Positions 45,400-56,702 of a stretch of 64,000 nucleotides of DNA are shown here, one piece after another. The notes below the pieces were generated by a model that saw nothing but the letters and a program-made list of their open reading frames with translations, ran no database searches and had not been told where the DNA came from. A program made the position numbers and the translations under genes. How positions within the stretch are numbered: the stretch's first letter is position 1; each line of letters starts with the position of its first letter. This stretch comes from Telopea speciosissima (lineage: Eukaryota; Streptophyta; Magnoliopsida; Proteales; Proteaceae): the NCBI RefSeq assembly GCF_018873765.1, contig NC_057925.1, forward strand, positions 20,967,568 to 21,031,567. Direction: 5' to 3'.

Positions 45400-47737
45400 G
45401 AGGTCATTACTATTGTTTGTTTGGAGTTTGAACCAATGCCTCACCCCGGTCCCCACAAAGACGTTTGAAGAGGGAGACAACATAACATGCTAACAACAGT
45501 TCTTTTGCTAAAAGATCATTCGTATTAAGAATTTAGCTAAAAACAGACTACAATCTTCCATCGTGCTTTCACACTCTTTTTCTCACCCCACATAACACAC
45601 TATCAGCAACCCAAACAAATACCCTAAACGTCAAAAACTCATACTTCACACCCAATACGGTTCAGGTGGATCGGTAAGGGTAAAGGTGTCAATTGTCGAC
45701 TGAAACCATTTATCAAATTAAATTCAACCATTTAAATTAATACTGATAAATCTTGAACATGTACTTATTGAAGGCTAATGTTGCCATTCATCTTTTGCAT
45801 GCAGTTTTTGGCAGAAAGGGTCCAATTTGGATCGATCATAAGTTCACCCAATTTTGGTAATTCATTTGACTTTTTCTTTCTCTAATATTTTTCAAGTACT
45901 TAATCTTCTTTTTTTTTTTTTTTTTTTATTTAAGAGTAGAAAATCTTTATTAAGATTAATGTGTATTACATATGGATTTGGAAGAACACAATTCCATAAT
46001 CCATGGAATGGAATTGCATCAAACTGTCGTACACGCTATCAACAGAGCCTTCCTTGATAGGGAGTCAGCAAAACTATTATTAAATTTCAGCCACATAACC
46101 AAATATGTATGGACAAGACCAAAGACTTACCACATTTGTAGATGGTAATGTGTATATTTTTCGTTAAAATTTTCAATTACATATTTAAACTAATAACCTA
46201 TGTATATATACAATAAATATTTTAATACGTATGGTGCGTGTGTGTAACCCATACATGTACTATACAATTGAAACAAATGCCTCTTAAGGTGTTAAATAAT
46301 TTATTATCTTACTTTTTTTCCCCTTTTAGTATAATAGATTTTTTTTTAATAGTAAATTCTAACATTTCATATATGTACTTAAAAAATACTTAAAATAATA
46401 ATAGTTTTTTTTTAATAATAATAAACAAGTCCCTATTAAGAGTCACTATGGCTAGTGAAGGATAACGCTTCACTTTTGCCATTTGACAGGACATGGGTTT
46501 GTCCATGTGATAGAGGACCTCACATACACCTCAATGGCCAAATTATAATCCAAAATAAACAAGGAAAGTTTTTTTTTTTTTTTTCGGTCAAACCAAGGAA
46601 AGTTGCTCACACCAAAATACCATCAAATGGATATGAATATAAAGACAAAATGACATTTTTTTTGTATTGTTGGCTACTTCCTCTATGCATTTTAAGCTGA
46701 AATTGTTCCAATGAATTGCTTGTCTGGTCCTCTGTTACATGGACTAACCCAGGTACTGCCATTTGCTAAATAGTGAAGTGTTATATTTCACTAAGCATAG
46801 TGATGGGGAAGAAAACCCATAACATAATGATTTTCACATTAAAAAAAAAAAAAACTTTTCTTACTTCCACACCAAAAATATATATTTTACCCTTGATTTT
46901 AAGAACTTTTTAAAATAATATAAAGAAGAAAGGTTTTCTTCACCATAGGTAAGGGTGTCAAATTGGCATCAAAACCGAAAACTGAAACAGGATTCAAACC
47001 GAATAAATGAAACCAAACCGAACCGGATAGAAGAAGAAGAAGATGGTGTGGGATTCCAGAGGGGTGGGGGCAGGTGGAGTTGCAAGAGGAAGAAGAAGAA
47101 GAAACGATTTGAGAATTTTAGGTTAGAGGATGTAATAAGGGTAAAAATGATATTTAGAAAATTATCATTTTAGTTGAAGATATAAGGGTAAAACTATATT
47201 TGACATCTCAAAACTAACACCTCACTAACACCGTCAACCTTGATGGGTACAGATGTAATTATTCAAACAACAAAGTGTTTCTTATAATTAGACCAAACTA
47301 CAACAGAGATACATGTAAATTATTCTAAAAATAAAACAAAAACATGTGTGAAACCTTGTAAAAGAACATGGAAAATAATCAGTATATGAACAATGTGGAA
47401 ATCTTTTATCCAAATTCTAATTACACCATGAACATCACCAACGGGTATAGAAGGGATGTGTGGGTTTAGTCCCACATCGAGTGGGTGAGTGTGGTATGTG
47501 TTGTGTATATTCGTCTTTTCACGATCCTAAAAGTCGATTAATCTTTTGGTATTGATGTGTGATTTGTGTGATTACACTTTCATAAAATACAAAAAAAAAA
47601 AATATAGAAGACAGCACAGGAGAATATTGACGATTGAAGGTTGATAAGGTTAGGTATGTTGGGTGAAAACGAGGAGGTAACCTGTAACCTGACAAGCGGT
47701 TGAAGTTGGGCACAAGAGAAAGGAATATATATTGTGG
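45396..47737. other. AT-rich intergenic DNA
   Basis: No gene supported. It contains T-runs (45908-45928, 46569-46584), an A-run (46840-46854), and at 46945 a GTAAGGGTGTCAAATTGG start followed by AACCGAAC-type words, which looks like one end of a hAT-type element without a visible partner. A 47098 AGAAGAAGAAGAAAC purine tract also occurs. Confidence 0.45.
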
Positions 47738-47880
47738 GGGTAGTCAAGTGCCTAGCGCACTTGGTAGCTAGTGGTGCGTAAAGGCCCATTGCTACCAGGA
47801 GATCTTGAGTTCAAGCCTTCTTGTTCACATCCTACATCCCCCCTACCTATCAAAATATATATATATATATATATATACTG
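47738..47880 (+). repeat. tRNA-derived SINE-like repeat
   Basis: A pol III-type A box (TAGCTAGTGG, about 47766) and B box (GAGTTCAAGCC, about 47808) are spaced as in tRNA-derived SINEs. A (TA)n tail follows at 47856-47877. It does not fold as a tRNA and has no clear target duplication. Confidence 0.5.
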
Positions 47881-48416
47881 TGGGGCCATTTTGATGATAT
47901 TTTTATCTTAGACAAACTAGATGGGATATGGTTAGTACACATGACATGAAATAGTGAAGAGCCCACAACTGACCTATTTTTTTTATTTTTTTTTTTTTGG
48001 CCTATTTGGAGTATTGGGTGATACGAGTTCTAAAATGGGAAACAACACCACACAGAAGTGGATGATTCTCAAGGCAGTAGACGTAGTACAGCAAGATCCA
48101 AGTGAAACCCCAATGTACCACCCAAAGACATATGTCAGTATTATCGTCTTCATCTCATCTCCACAATCCACATCCGTCAAACCACCTTGACGTTAATAAT
48201 TGATACAAGCCCAACCCTAAAGCCTAAAGCCTAAAGCCTTTGCGAATCGGGATTAAAATCTCTCCAATTTTTTGATTGCCATCTACATTGCAGTTTGGGG
48301 TTGAGAGGTTGACATTAGCTAGGTATGATATTCAATTGTTTGAGATTGATTGAATCAGTTGTTTTTTTTTTTTTTTAATCTTTTCTTCTTGAGTTGGGCA
48401 CTTGGGAAGGGTGTCA

Positions 48417-49105
48417 ATCGGGTGATTAGGCTTTTTGGGTTTGAGTGTGAGTTGCAGGGAAATCGAAACTAAATTAATAAAACCCAAGGGGTGTTGGCGT
48501 AGTGGCGAGCTTGGGCGAGCCGTATACTTGGACGTCCTAAGTTCGAATCTTACTATCCTCACCCCCTTAGGCCAGCCATCACTCTGTCTCAAGTCAGTTG
48601 ACTATGGTAACGGAGGTTTAGTGCAACAATAGACGCGGTGGTCATCTAGTTGTCAAGGGGATTAGTCGGGTCAATGTGTGCAGATACCCCTCATTATCAT
48701 TAAAAAATAAAAATAAATAAATAAATTAAAAAAAAAAAAAACCGAACTAATAAGGACTTTTTGGTTATGACTTGATTTTGATTTCGGTTCGGTTTGGACT
48801 CCGATTCGTTTTGAATTATCATTTTAATTTATTTCAATTTGTTTTGAAAATCAGGTATAGACTGGTTTTGGATAGGGAATAGATAGTATAGTGTTTTTAG
48901 GGTTCTGAGGTGGGTTTCATTGTTCAGTTCGGTTCTATCGGTCGGGCCAAGCATTGAACCGTTAATTTAACTTGAACCAATCCAAAACGGAATAATGCTC
49001 TAACCTGCAAACCGAAACCAGATCGATAAGGCCTTGGTTTGGCTTGGATCGGGCTCAAATGGATTGGATCATTTTGATCAATTTGATTTAGGTTTTGACA
49101 CCCTT
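48417..49105. mobile_element. hAT-like element with nested SINE
   Basis: The ends AAGGGTGTCAA and TTGACACCCTT are inverted repeats close to those of the element at 32475. The interior (about 48745-49090) is made of words such as CGGTTCGG, AACCGAAC and GGATCGG. No coding region. Flanking 8-mers are not convincingly duplicated. A SINE-like repeat occupies about 48481-48745. Confidence 0.6.
48481..48745 (+). repeat. SINE (tRNA-derived) inside the hAT-like element
   Basis: It starts GGGGTGTTGGCGTAGTGGCG (A box TGGCGTAGTGG) with a B box AGTTCGAATCT about 45 bp on. The body ends in an A-rich tail AAAAATAAAAATAAATAAAT. The flanks CGAAACTAAATTAATAA and CGAACTAATAA may be a worn target duplication. 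The general design is like the plant Au SINE family (inference). Confidence 0.65.
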
Positions 49106-49997
49106 AGTTGGATGTCACGCTTACCAAGAATCGAGCTCTCAACCCGAAACTATACCCCACTACACTTTTAGAGAATTGGGGAGGATTATCCATAATTAAT
49201 CTCTTGATCTCGAGAGAGAAAGAGAGAGAGAGAGAGAAAATAAAAAATCTCTCACACTCATATACTTAGTTGAGATGTCACTTTTTCCTAGATATGTTTT
49301 TAATTACTAGGATGAAATGGCACTAATTGTGTTGCTTATGGATTAAGGAATCAAAGGTAAGGTTGTTCTTAGTAGGTACTATAAAAAATAGGGTTGTTAA
49401 ATGTTGGAGTCAAATTTAATTACTGGAGAATCTTATTGTAACATAAGTAGTGAAATACATGGTGTTTTTTTTTTTTTTTTTTTGCTTTTTTCAAGATAAG
49501 AGGTTTTTTTCAATGAACATAAATTCTATAAATAACTTTCATTTTTTCTACTCGTGCATTAAACAAGAGGCAATTAATAGAATAGACGGTTACAATAAGT
49601 TGCAGTTGAAGACAACTTCTTGGTTTACACGTTGGTGACAAGTTGCACTCTTCAGTCAGATACTTCTATTTTGTATTTTTAATGTTCTTGTCATCTTCTT
49701 TCAAAACCTTGCTTCTTCGATGTGTGTCAAACAGTCCAGCCATTGAATACCTCATTAGACACTCATTTGACGATCTCCTCATTAGAGAGGATCCGGAACC
49801 TCTTCCTAAAGGCTTTTCCAAGCTTTATTTTGTCCAATAACCAACTCCTTAAGTATTAAAGCTTGACATGCGAACAAGGCAACTTTACATGTGAACAAAC
49901 CTCAGACCTACCAATCCAAAAAATATTGATCCCACCAAATGGAAGATGATATCTTAGTGAATGATCTCCTCATGAACAATTTAGATTCTCTCAGCAA
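49106..49997. other. Intergenic DNA, no gene seen
   Basis: AT-rich. Contains an (AG)n tract (about 49212-49238) and a T-run (about 49466-49483). No coding or element signature recognised. Confidence 0.5.
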
Positions 49998-50478
49998 GTC
50001 CCCGTTTATTTGACGGGAACTTAGGTGGGATTGGAAAGTGCTCATGTGGCACTTTAAAATCCCACCCTAATCTTGTTTGTTTAATTTGAGACTGAGAACT
50101 TGCAAAAGCTTGGGGAACAACATTAAATATTTTGTCTGCTAGTGTGGCACTTGAAAATCTCGCCCTATGCTATCCAAAGTCCAAAAAAAAAAATTTTTGA
50201 TTACTGTTGATAGGAAAAATAGAAATTCCACCCTTGTTTCCCTAACCCACTACAGAATTCGGATCAGCTACCCACATGGGGATGGGTGGGGACAAATCTG
50301 ACCCCTCCATGGGTAGTGGGTCCGGCACCCTAGAGATGGGTCCCACACCCCCATGGAGGGTTCAGATCTGTTCCCACCCGTCCCCATGTGGGTAGCAGAT
50401 CCAAACTCCCCACTACACCGTGGGACCCAATTCCACAACATTTTCACCCCATCCTCCCCCTCAAACAAACAGATCCTC
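49998..50478. mobile_element. Tourist-like MITE, copy 2 (diverged)
   Basis: The ends TCCCCGTTTATTTGACGGG and the complement of CCCTCAAACAAACAGATCC match the element at 40882 in style, and the body matches it in phrases (GTGGCACTTTAAAATCCCAC, CTAATCTTGTTTGTTTAATT, ACTTGCAAAAGCTTGGGGA). It is more decayed, and its TTA duplication is not clear. A Mutator-like MITE is inserted at 50255-50408. Confidence 0.7.
50255..50408. mobile_element. Mutator-like foldback MITE, 154 bp
   Basis: Inverted arms of about 59 bp begin GAATTCGGATCAGCTACCC and (complement of the right end) GAGTTTGGATCTGCTACCC, with a short centre of about 36 bp. It is bordered by a perfect 9-bp duplication CCCACTACA (50246-50254 and 50409-50417), the size made by Mutator-like transposases. 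It is nested in the Tourist-like MITE. Confidence 0.85.
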
Positions 50479-51860
50479 AAAATTTAAGACTCATAATCGG
50501 ATAAGGTATTAATGTCCATTGATTCTGAGCCAAATCATTTCAAAAGTAGTCGGAATTGGTAGGAAATAGGACTCAGTTGGAATTGGCCGTGCTCACCTTA
50601 CTTTGGCCTAACTCTATCAGACTGCTCAGGTTGGTTAGCATCTGTCTCGTTGTAGCAAGCCTTAAGCCTTGGTATCAATTTTGAACCTTAGGATTAGTTG
50701 TTATTGCCTCCTTTGGCAATTTGGATCCTCTACTGCCGAGTTGCTCGGCAAAATCCTGCTGTCAAGACATAGCAAGGCGGCAAATGATCGCCTAGTCCCA
50801 ACTTGGGAAAGGCACTTGGGCAAGGGTAAGACGATCATTCCCCACCTTACTGTGTCTTGGCAATAGAGTCCTACCGGGCAACTCGGTAGTAGAGGACCTG
50901 GATCCCTCCTTCGGGTTCCAACTCCAATCCCTAGCTGTCTTCTTGGGATGCCAACCTAGTAGTGGTGGTCTATGGTCCCTCATTAGGAATGATAAATATA
51001 AATAAATAAATAAAATAAAATAAAACATGATGACTAGGACCGGATGGCATGAAATGGTGTGTTTAATTTAAAATTATAGATTAAGTAAAGTTTAAGGAAT
51101 GGAAGCTAGGGTTTTGGTTTTATTTGAGGATTTGCCACCTAGGATCAAACTCCTTAGGTAGAGTTAAATGTGTCCTCTACTTTTGGCTGTTTTCCCAACT
51201 TCCTTGTCTCTTTGTCCTGATGTAAGAGGATAATACCAATTGGATGGTCTATACCTTTGAAGAGAAAACAAACAGAAGTTTTGGAAGTACTTGGTGAGAG
51301 ACCTTCCTTGCATTCCCCACAAGGACCCAGATGTAACAAAACAAGAAGTGTTGTTTTGTTGTTTTGTTAGGGCATGTTTGAATGGGAGCGCGATGGTTTG
51401 GAATAATAACAAGTTTCTTGGCCAGCCCCTTATTCCTCTTCCACCTAACATGAAGACAAAACTTCAGCAGGGACAGTTTCAGAGAGAAAGAGAAAAGTGA
51501 TAGAGATAGGTAAAGAAAAGGCTTTAACCTCTATTCACCTATGAGCAAAGCCAAGCCATTTAGGCGTTCTTTCTCACAAATTCCATAACCATATTCCTCT
51601 GTATCTCCTCAAACGACAACAAATCAATAACGACAAATTCACACCCCCCCCTAACCCGCATTGTTGCCAACACAACCATGGAAAATTCATCAAAAGAAAC
51701 CCTTTAATTCATCAATGATTCTCTCCTCTCCGATGATGATAGAACAAAAACCCTAGACAAAACTAGAAAACCCACCTTAACAATCAGTTTAGATATACAC
51801 AAAACCAAGAGAATCAAGCAGATTATCATGGGTTTTTGAGGAATTCGAAAACCCAGTTGG
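50479..51860. other. Upstream flank of SCL3
   Basis: No gene supported. At 50720-50910 a phrase CTACTGCCGAGTTGCTCGGCA and its inverse (GCAACTCGGTAGTAG, about 50878) with CAAATGATCGCCTAG form an imperfect inverted repeat (about 50728-50895), probably another small foldback element. The stretch from about 51490 is likely promoter and 5' UTR of SCL3, but no core promoter motif is decisive. Confidence 0.45.
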
Positions 51861-51934
51861 GGTTTTGAAGTTCTTGTGTCAGCTGTTCTTAGAGGAGAGG
51901 TTAGAGGAGTTTATAGGCTGTTTCTGCTGTTCTG

Positions 51935-52282
51935 GTACTGTTCTTTCTTTTGTTTGTCTATGTTTATGTTTGATTTTCATCTCAAACTCTTCAAAGACGT
52001 GGTGCCCAATTAATCTTGTCTTCCGAGGTTTCGTTTTTTTAATTAATATTTGTGTTGATTCCAGACCTTAGAGAACAAACAGTTCATTTTGACTCTTCTT
52101 TGTTTGTGATTGATTTTCCAGTATATTTAAATCTGAGGTACTGGGGCACAGATTGTGGCATAAATAGTTCTTTAAATTCGCATTCCTTTTTGGGTTGATT
52201 TTCACTATTAATAGAAAGGATTGTTCTGCAACCCAATTCATTCTAGTTGTTTTTGACAATTGTTGGACTCTGGTTTCTTCAG
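51935..52282 (+). other. Possible 5' UTR intron of SCL3
   Basis: A T-rich stretch ends in a good acceptor (CTGGTTTCTTCAG, 52282) 25 bases before the SCL3 ATG. A donor GGTACTG lies near 51935, and other GT donors are possible. A leader intron is plausible; RNA evidence would be needed to fix it. Confidence 0.35.
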
Positions 52283-52307
52283 AAAAGAAGAATCACGGTG
52301 GTGGTGA

Positions 52308-53720
52308 ATGGCAGGAATGGTTCAAGATGAGGGATCATCATCTGTAACTTCATCACCCCTTCAATTCTTCTCCCTGATGTCTCTCTCCCCTAGCTTAGGA
52401 TCACCTTACCCATGGCTCAGAGAGCTTAAATCCGAGGAGCGTGGGTTGTATCTCATCCATCTGTTGTTGTCCTGTGCCAAACATGTCGCATCCGGTAGCC
52501 TCGAGAATACGAATATCACACTGGAGCAAATCTCACACCTTGCCTCACCTGATGGAGATACTATGCAGCGCATTGCTGCCTACTTCACCGAGGCGCTCGC
52601 AGACCGGATTCTCAAGGCCTGGCCTGGCCTGCACAAAGCTTTCAATTCTACAAGAATATCTTCAGTCTCCGACGGAATTATAGTTCGAAAATTGTTCTTT
52701 GAGCTCTGCCCCTTCTTGAAAGTTTCTTATCTGATCACCAACCAGTCCATCATAGAAGCGATGGAAGGGGAGAAGATGGTACATATCATTGATCTCAACT
52801 CTTCAGAGCCTGCACAGTGGATTGCACTCCTTCAGGTATTGAGTGCACGACCTGAAGGCCCACCCCATTTGAGAATTACAGGTATTCATCAACAGAAGGA
52901 GGTATTGGAACAAACAGCTCTTCGTTTGACTGAAGAAGCTGAAAAATTGGATATACCATTTCAATTCAATCCTGTAGTTAGCAAGTTAGAGAATCTCGAT
53001 GTTGAAAGCTTGCGAGTTAAGACTGGAGAGGCATTGGCAATTAGCTCTGTCCTTCAACTGCATTCCCTCTTGGCATCAGATGATGAAATCCTCAGGATTA
53101 AATCCCCATCTGCTTCCAAGAATTCAAATTCAGTTCACCTGCAGATGAACCAGAGCAGTTTGGGTGGATTGCTTGATAAAGATTTGGTCAATGGGTACAA
53201 CGCCAGTCCTGACTCAGCATCTTCATCCCTGTTATCTGTATCTGCTTCGGCAAAGATGGAGAGCTTCCTCACTGCCCTCTGGGGGCTATCACCAAAAGTA
53301 ATGGTAGTTACTGAGCAAGAATCGAACCATAATGGATCCACCTTGATGGAGAGACTCTTGGAAGCACTTTACTTCTATGCATCACTCTTTGATTGCTTGG
53401 AATCAACAGTATCAAGGGCTTCAATGGAGCGAATGAAGGTAGAAAAGATGCTCTTTGGGGAAGAAATTAAGAATATTATTGCATGTGAGGGAGCTGAGAG
53501 GAAGGAAAGGCATGAGAAGCTTGAGAAGTGGATCCGGAGGATGGATTTTGCAGGGTTTGGGAGGGTGCCTTTGAGCTACTATGCTCTGTTGCAAGCAAGG
53601 ACACTGTTGCAAAGCTATGGTTGTGATGGATATAAGATCAAAGAAGAGAACGGCTGTTTAGTAATTTGCTGGCAAGATCGAGCCCTGTTTTCTGTTTCAG
53701 CTTGGAAGTGTAGGAGGTAA
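52308..53720 (+). CDS. SCL3: GRAS transcription regulator SCARECROW-LIKE 3
   Basis: This is an intact 470-aa single-exon GRAS protein. The N-terminus is short (SSSVTSSPLQFFS, then ERGLYLIHLLLSCAKHVASG). Domains in order: leucine-rich region I (about 46-105, with SPDGDTMQRIAAYFTEALA), VHIID core (MVHIIDLNSSEPAQW, about 157-171), second leucine-rich region (about 195-255), a Ser/Asn-rich insert (about 262-315), PFYRE region (about 318-405, KVMVVTEQESNHNGSTLMER) and SAW (about 405-470, ending VSAWKCRR). Length and motifs match SCL3 orthologues. In Arabidopsis, SCL3 acts in the nucleus, antagonises DELLA proteins to promote gibberellin responses and acts with the SHR/SCR pathway in the root endodermis. 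The start is the first ATG; a second lies at codon 4. It is the only clearly functional gene here, with no operon-like neighbours. Confidence 0.96.
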   Translation: MAGMVQDEGSSSVTSSPLQFFSLMSLSPSLGSPYPWLRELKSEERGLYLIHLLLSCAKHVASGSLENTNITLEQISHLASPDGDTMQRIAAYFTEALADRILKAWPGLHKAFNSTRISSVSDGIIVRKLFFELCPFLKVSYLITNQSIIEAMEGEKMVHIIDLNSSEPAQWIALLQVLSARPEGPPHLRITGIHQQKEVLEQTALRLTEEAEKLDIPFQFNPVVSKLENLDVESLRVKTGEALAISSVLQLHSLLASDDEILRIKSPSASKNSNSVHLQMNQSSLGGLLDKDLVNGYNASPDSASSSLLSVSASAKMESFLTALWGLSPKVMVVTEQESNHNGSTLMERLLEALYFYASLFDCLESTVSRASMERMKVEKMLFGEEIKNIIACEGAERKERHEKLEKWIRRMDFAGFGRVPLSYYALLQARTLLQSYGCDGYKIKEENGCLVICWQDRALFSVSAWKCRR

Positions 53721-56343
53721 GATTGATCATTTTTCGACAGTGAGCTTTTCTCTTCCATGTAGAAAGGGTTTTGGAGTTTTCCTCTTCTTTTTCTTTTTTT
53801 TCTTCTAATTTTGCATAGTAGTCTGTGGAAGGGTTTGAAGTTATTCTTCATCCTCTGTTCTAAATTTTGTTTGTTTAGGTATTAGCCATCCTCTTTTTCG
53901 GTTTTCTTTTAGACTCATACTTAGCCTTGGTGTGCTTGTTTGATACAAAATTACCAATGTTTGAATTTCATGATTCATGATGGTGTTCACTGTAACAGAT
54001 GTTTCATGTCTTTTAATTCTTGGTTACTAATTCTCCCGAAAATTGACCCATTTTTGGATTTTCTTTCTAGATTCTTTTATCGATATTCGATTTTGCAGAC
54101 AAAACATTTCATGAACCTTATGCCCTATCATATCATTATTGAGTTGTTCTCTTGGTTGGCCACCATGACCTGAATAGAGCATGATACAAAAGATCACTTA
54201 CCAGAGAATACCTGAATTTAATCCCATTAACCAGCATAGTATTTTTTGAATATTGGTGAATCTGTGTCTGGTTGAAGGTCATTTAGTTGGCCTGATCTGA
54301 AGGGTCAACCCAGCTGATATCCCCTCTTAAAGTCTTGGCCACAATTGTGATAGGACTTGGAGCCCTTCATGATGCCTAGGCCTCCATGGATTGAACCCTG
54401 AACGAGGGAAGATTGGGAGAAAACAAAAATTTACTGTTGCAGTAGTTTGACAGGATAGTATCCACTATTTGAAAACTGCAGCACTGGAGTTAAGTCCATT
54501 GGGCCAGTGGATGATGTATCATTTATCTTCTTTTCATTTTAGAACTTCTGCTTTAGCAGCCGGTGATTTAATTTTCTCTAGATTGAAAGATCATGATACT
54601 TGAAGAACTGGTATCTGTTTTTGGTGCATCCGAAGATGTGCCGAGCTACAACAGTAATCATTAGTTTTTGCCTGCAATTTCATTGACAGTAAATTGAATG
54701 CATTATAAGTCTTAAGATAAACAAATTGACATGATCCTCTGTATCACCATTGTTGTTTTTGTCATCTTCATCATTGCCACCATCCTTGCCTGAGCCATTC
54801 CCCCATTCAGTAATGTAACTCGGGTTCTGTAGCCAGTCTACAGATTTTCACCCTTATCCTCCTTTCCAGAGCATTCAGTTCACTGGTGTACTCTTAATTT
54901 GTTAATGTTGCTAATTTGAATGGTTCTGTTACTCATTGTATTAACCGATTTTTGCTGTTAATTCCATGTGAAAGAGTCCACTCTGGTTTTTGGGATATAT
55001 ACTGTTTTTGTTCAGGTTGCATTTTGAAATGAAGTCATCCCTTTCAGCTTTTTCATTGCATTCAGATGCCCAAATTCCTCAGCAAAAATGGAGTCATCTG
55101 GATGATTATTTTAATGAGAAATAGATATTAAGCTATTTGTGGATTCTATGATTCTTTCACTGGTTTCTAGTATTATCTACACCGAACCTTCTGCTGTTAT
55201 TTGCATTAATGGAGAAGACATCTCCAGTCCAGAATGGTTTTTATCTCCGAATGCCATGGATTAGCATTGATGTAGAAGAATCCATATAAACAGATACTCA
55301 AACATGTTACACATTCAAACACAGAAGCAACTGCATTCCAAGGTTTGTTCAAACGGGTCCCATTTTTTGAATTTATATCAGATAAGGGATGTAATTGTGG
55401 AAAGGTGAATCCTTAGGTCTCTTGCTTACATCTCAAGTTTTCTTTTAATAAAATCTGGTCATGTGGCAAAATCGATTTTCGAAAAATTAAGGGTTATGTA
55501 GTGGGTGCATGCCCAACAATGGAAAGCTGACATCCAGGGATACATGAACACATTGAGTTTTTAAGGTAAATTTAAAATCTCAAGTTGTGTTTGGTATGCA
55601 TTCTCAGAATAGATTATGCGTCTACAACACATTCTCGAGCAAGAAAATAAAGAGAAGAATCGGTTTTCAGAATGTGTTTTAAACCAAAAATCTATTCCAA
55701 GAATACGTACCAAACACAGCCTTAAATTTGAGATATTGCCAATCCAATCCATTTTATTCATATCTAATGGTCAAAATTGCCTAATCACCCCCCTCAGGTG
55801 ACAAATATATGGCCCACCGAGAAAACCTCTCCTATTGAAATTTAGCCTTTTTGGTGTTTTTCCATTTGAAAGCTCATAAGCCGATGAACCAGTCTTAAGT
55901 GGTGATCCCTTACACCGCAGCTGCCGTGTCTGAGACCAGCGCTATATAACTAACCTGATTATTGATTAATAAATCACCAGCCTGACTACCCAATATGAGA
56001 CATCGAAAAAAAATTTGAAATTTGTTAGGTATCGGCACTTGGCTAATACGTCAAAAGCTCTAGGGGTGATGAACGCATTAAGTTAAGCCTTTTAATTTAA
56101 CTTATATTAGGCTGGCTCAATTTAGCGCTCATACACTATATCGAACAATCATAGACTGATTCAATCTAGCGTTCATATACTATATCGAGCAATCAATACA
56201 GTTTTAATGATTTTTGTAGCCAAAAGCAAAAAAATTAGAATTGGTACTATACAACCAGCTGTTTATCACAAATGTTGTTGAGGATGGTATTGGGCGGGTC
56301 AAACCGAGACCCGCTTTACCACTGGGGCTGTGTGCTATAGTAT
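53721..56343 (+). other. SCL3 3' UTR and intergenic DNA
   Basis: The first ~150 bases after the TAA are pyrimidine-rich and probably 3' UTR; no AATAAA is evident close by. Beyond, to 56343, I find no credible coding region or repeat ends, only AT-rich DNA. Confidence 0.5.
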
Positions 56344-56570
56344 CAGGGTTTTAAAACACGGAATTGATCATTGGTGATTCTGGTTCGGATTGGATCGAAA
56401 TCAACATGAATCGGTTCTTAAGAGCCCTAAAATCGGTCTTCAAATCCAAAAACAGGGAATTTCTAGGGTTTTTGGGTGTGAATTGATCATGTAGGATAAA
56501 TGGAAATCAGGATCAATCATGGTCGATTCATTGATCCAATTCTCGATTCATAAAACCCTGCATAGTACCC
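56344..56570. mobile_element. hAT-like MITE, 227 bp
   Basis: The ends CAGGGTTTTAAAACACGGAA and the complement of the right end (CAGGGTTTTATGAATCGAGA) form inverted repeats. The flanking 8-mers TATAGTAT and CATAGTAC differ at two sites and look like an aged 8-bp duplication. The inside is rich in ATCGG/GGATCG words. A relative may lie at about 62410-62540 (GGATTTTAAAACCAGGAATC). Confidence 0.65.
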
Positions 56571-56702
56571 CACCCTGACCTCCTTCAAAGTTCACTGTCC
56601 AAGTATCGATATCTGATCAGTCATATCAACTGATATACATATTGGTATTAACTGATCAATACCAATTTGGTATCGATACGTATCAATCGATACAGTTAAA
56701 AA

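Noticed and set aside
47738..48560. Possible tRNA genes at the A/B box pairs
   Set aside because: Boxes are present but no cloverleaf, anticodon arm or acceptor stem can be drawn, and A-rich or TA tails follow, as in SINEs.
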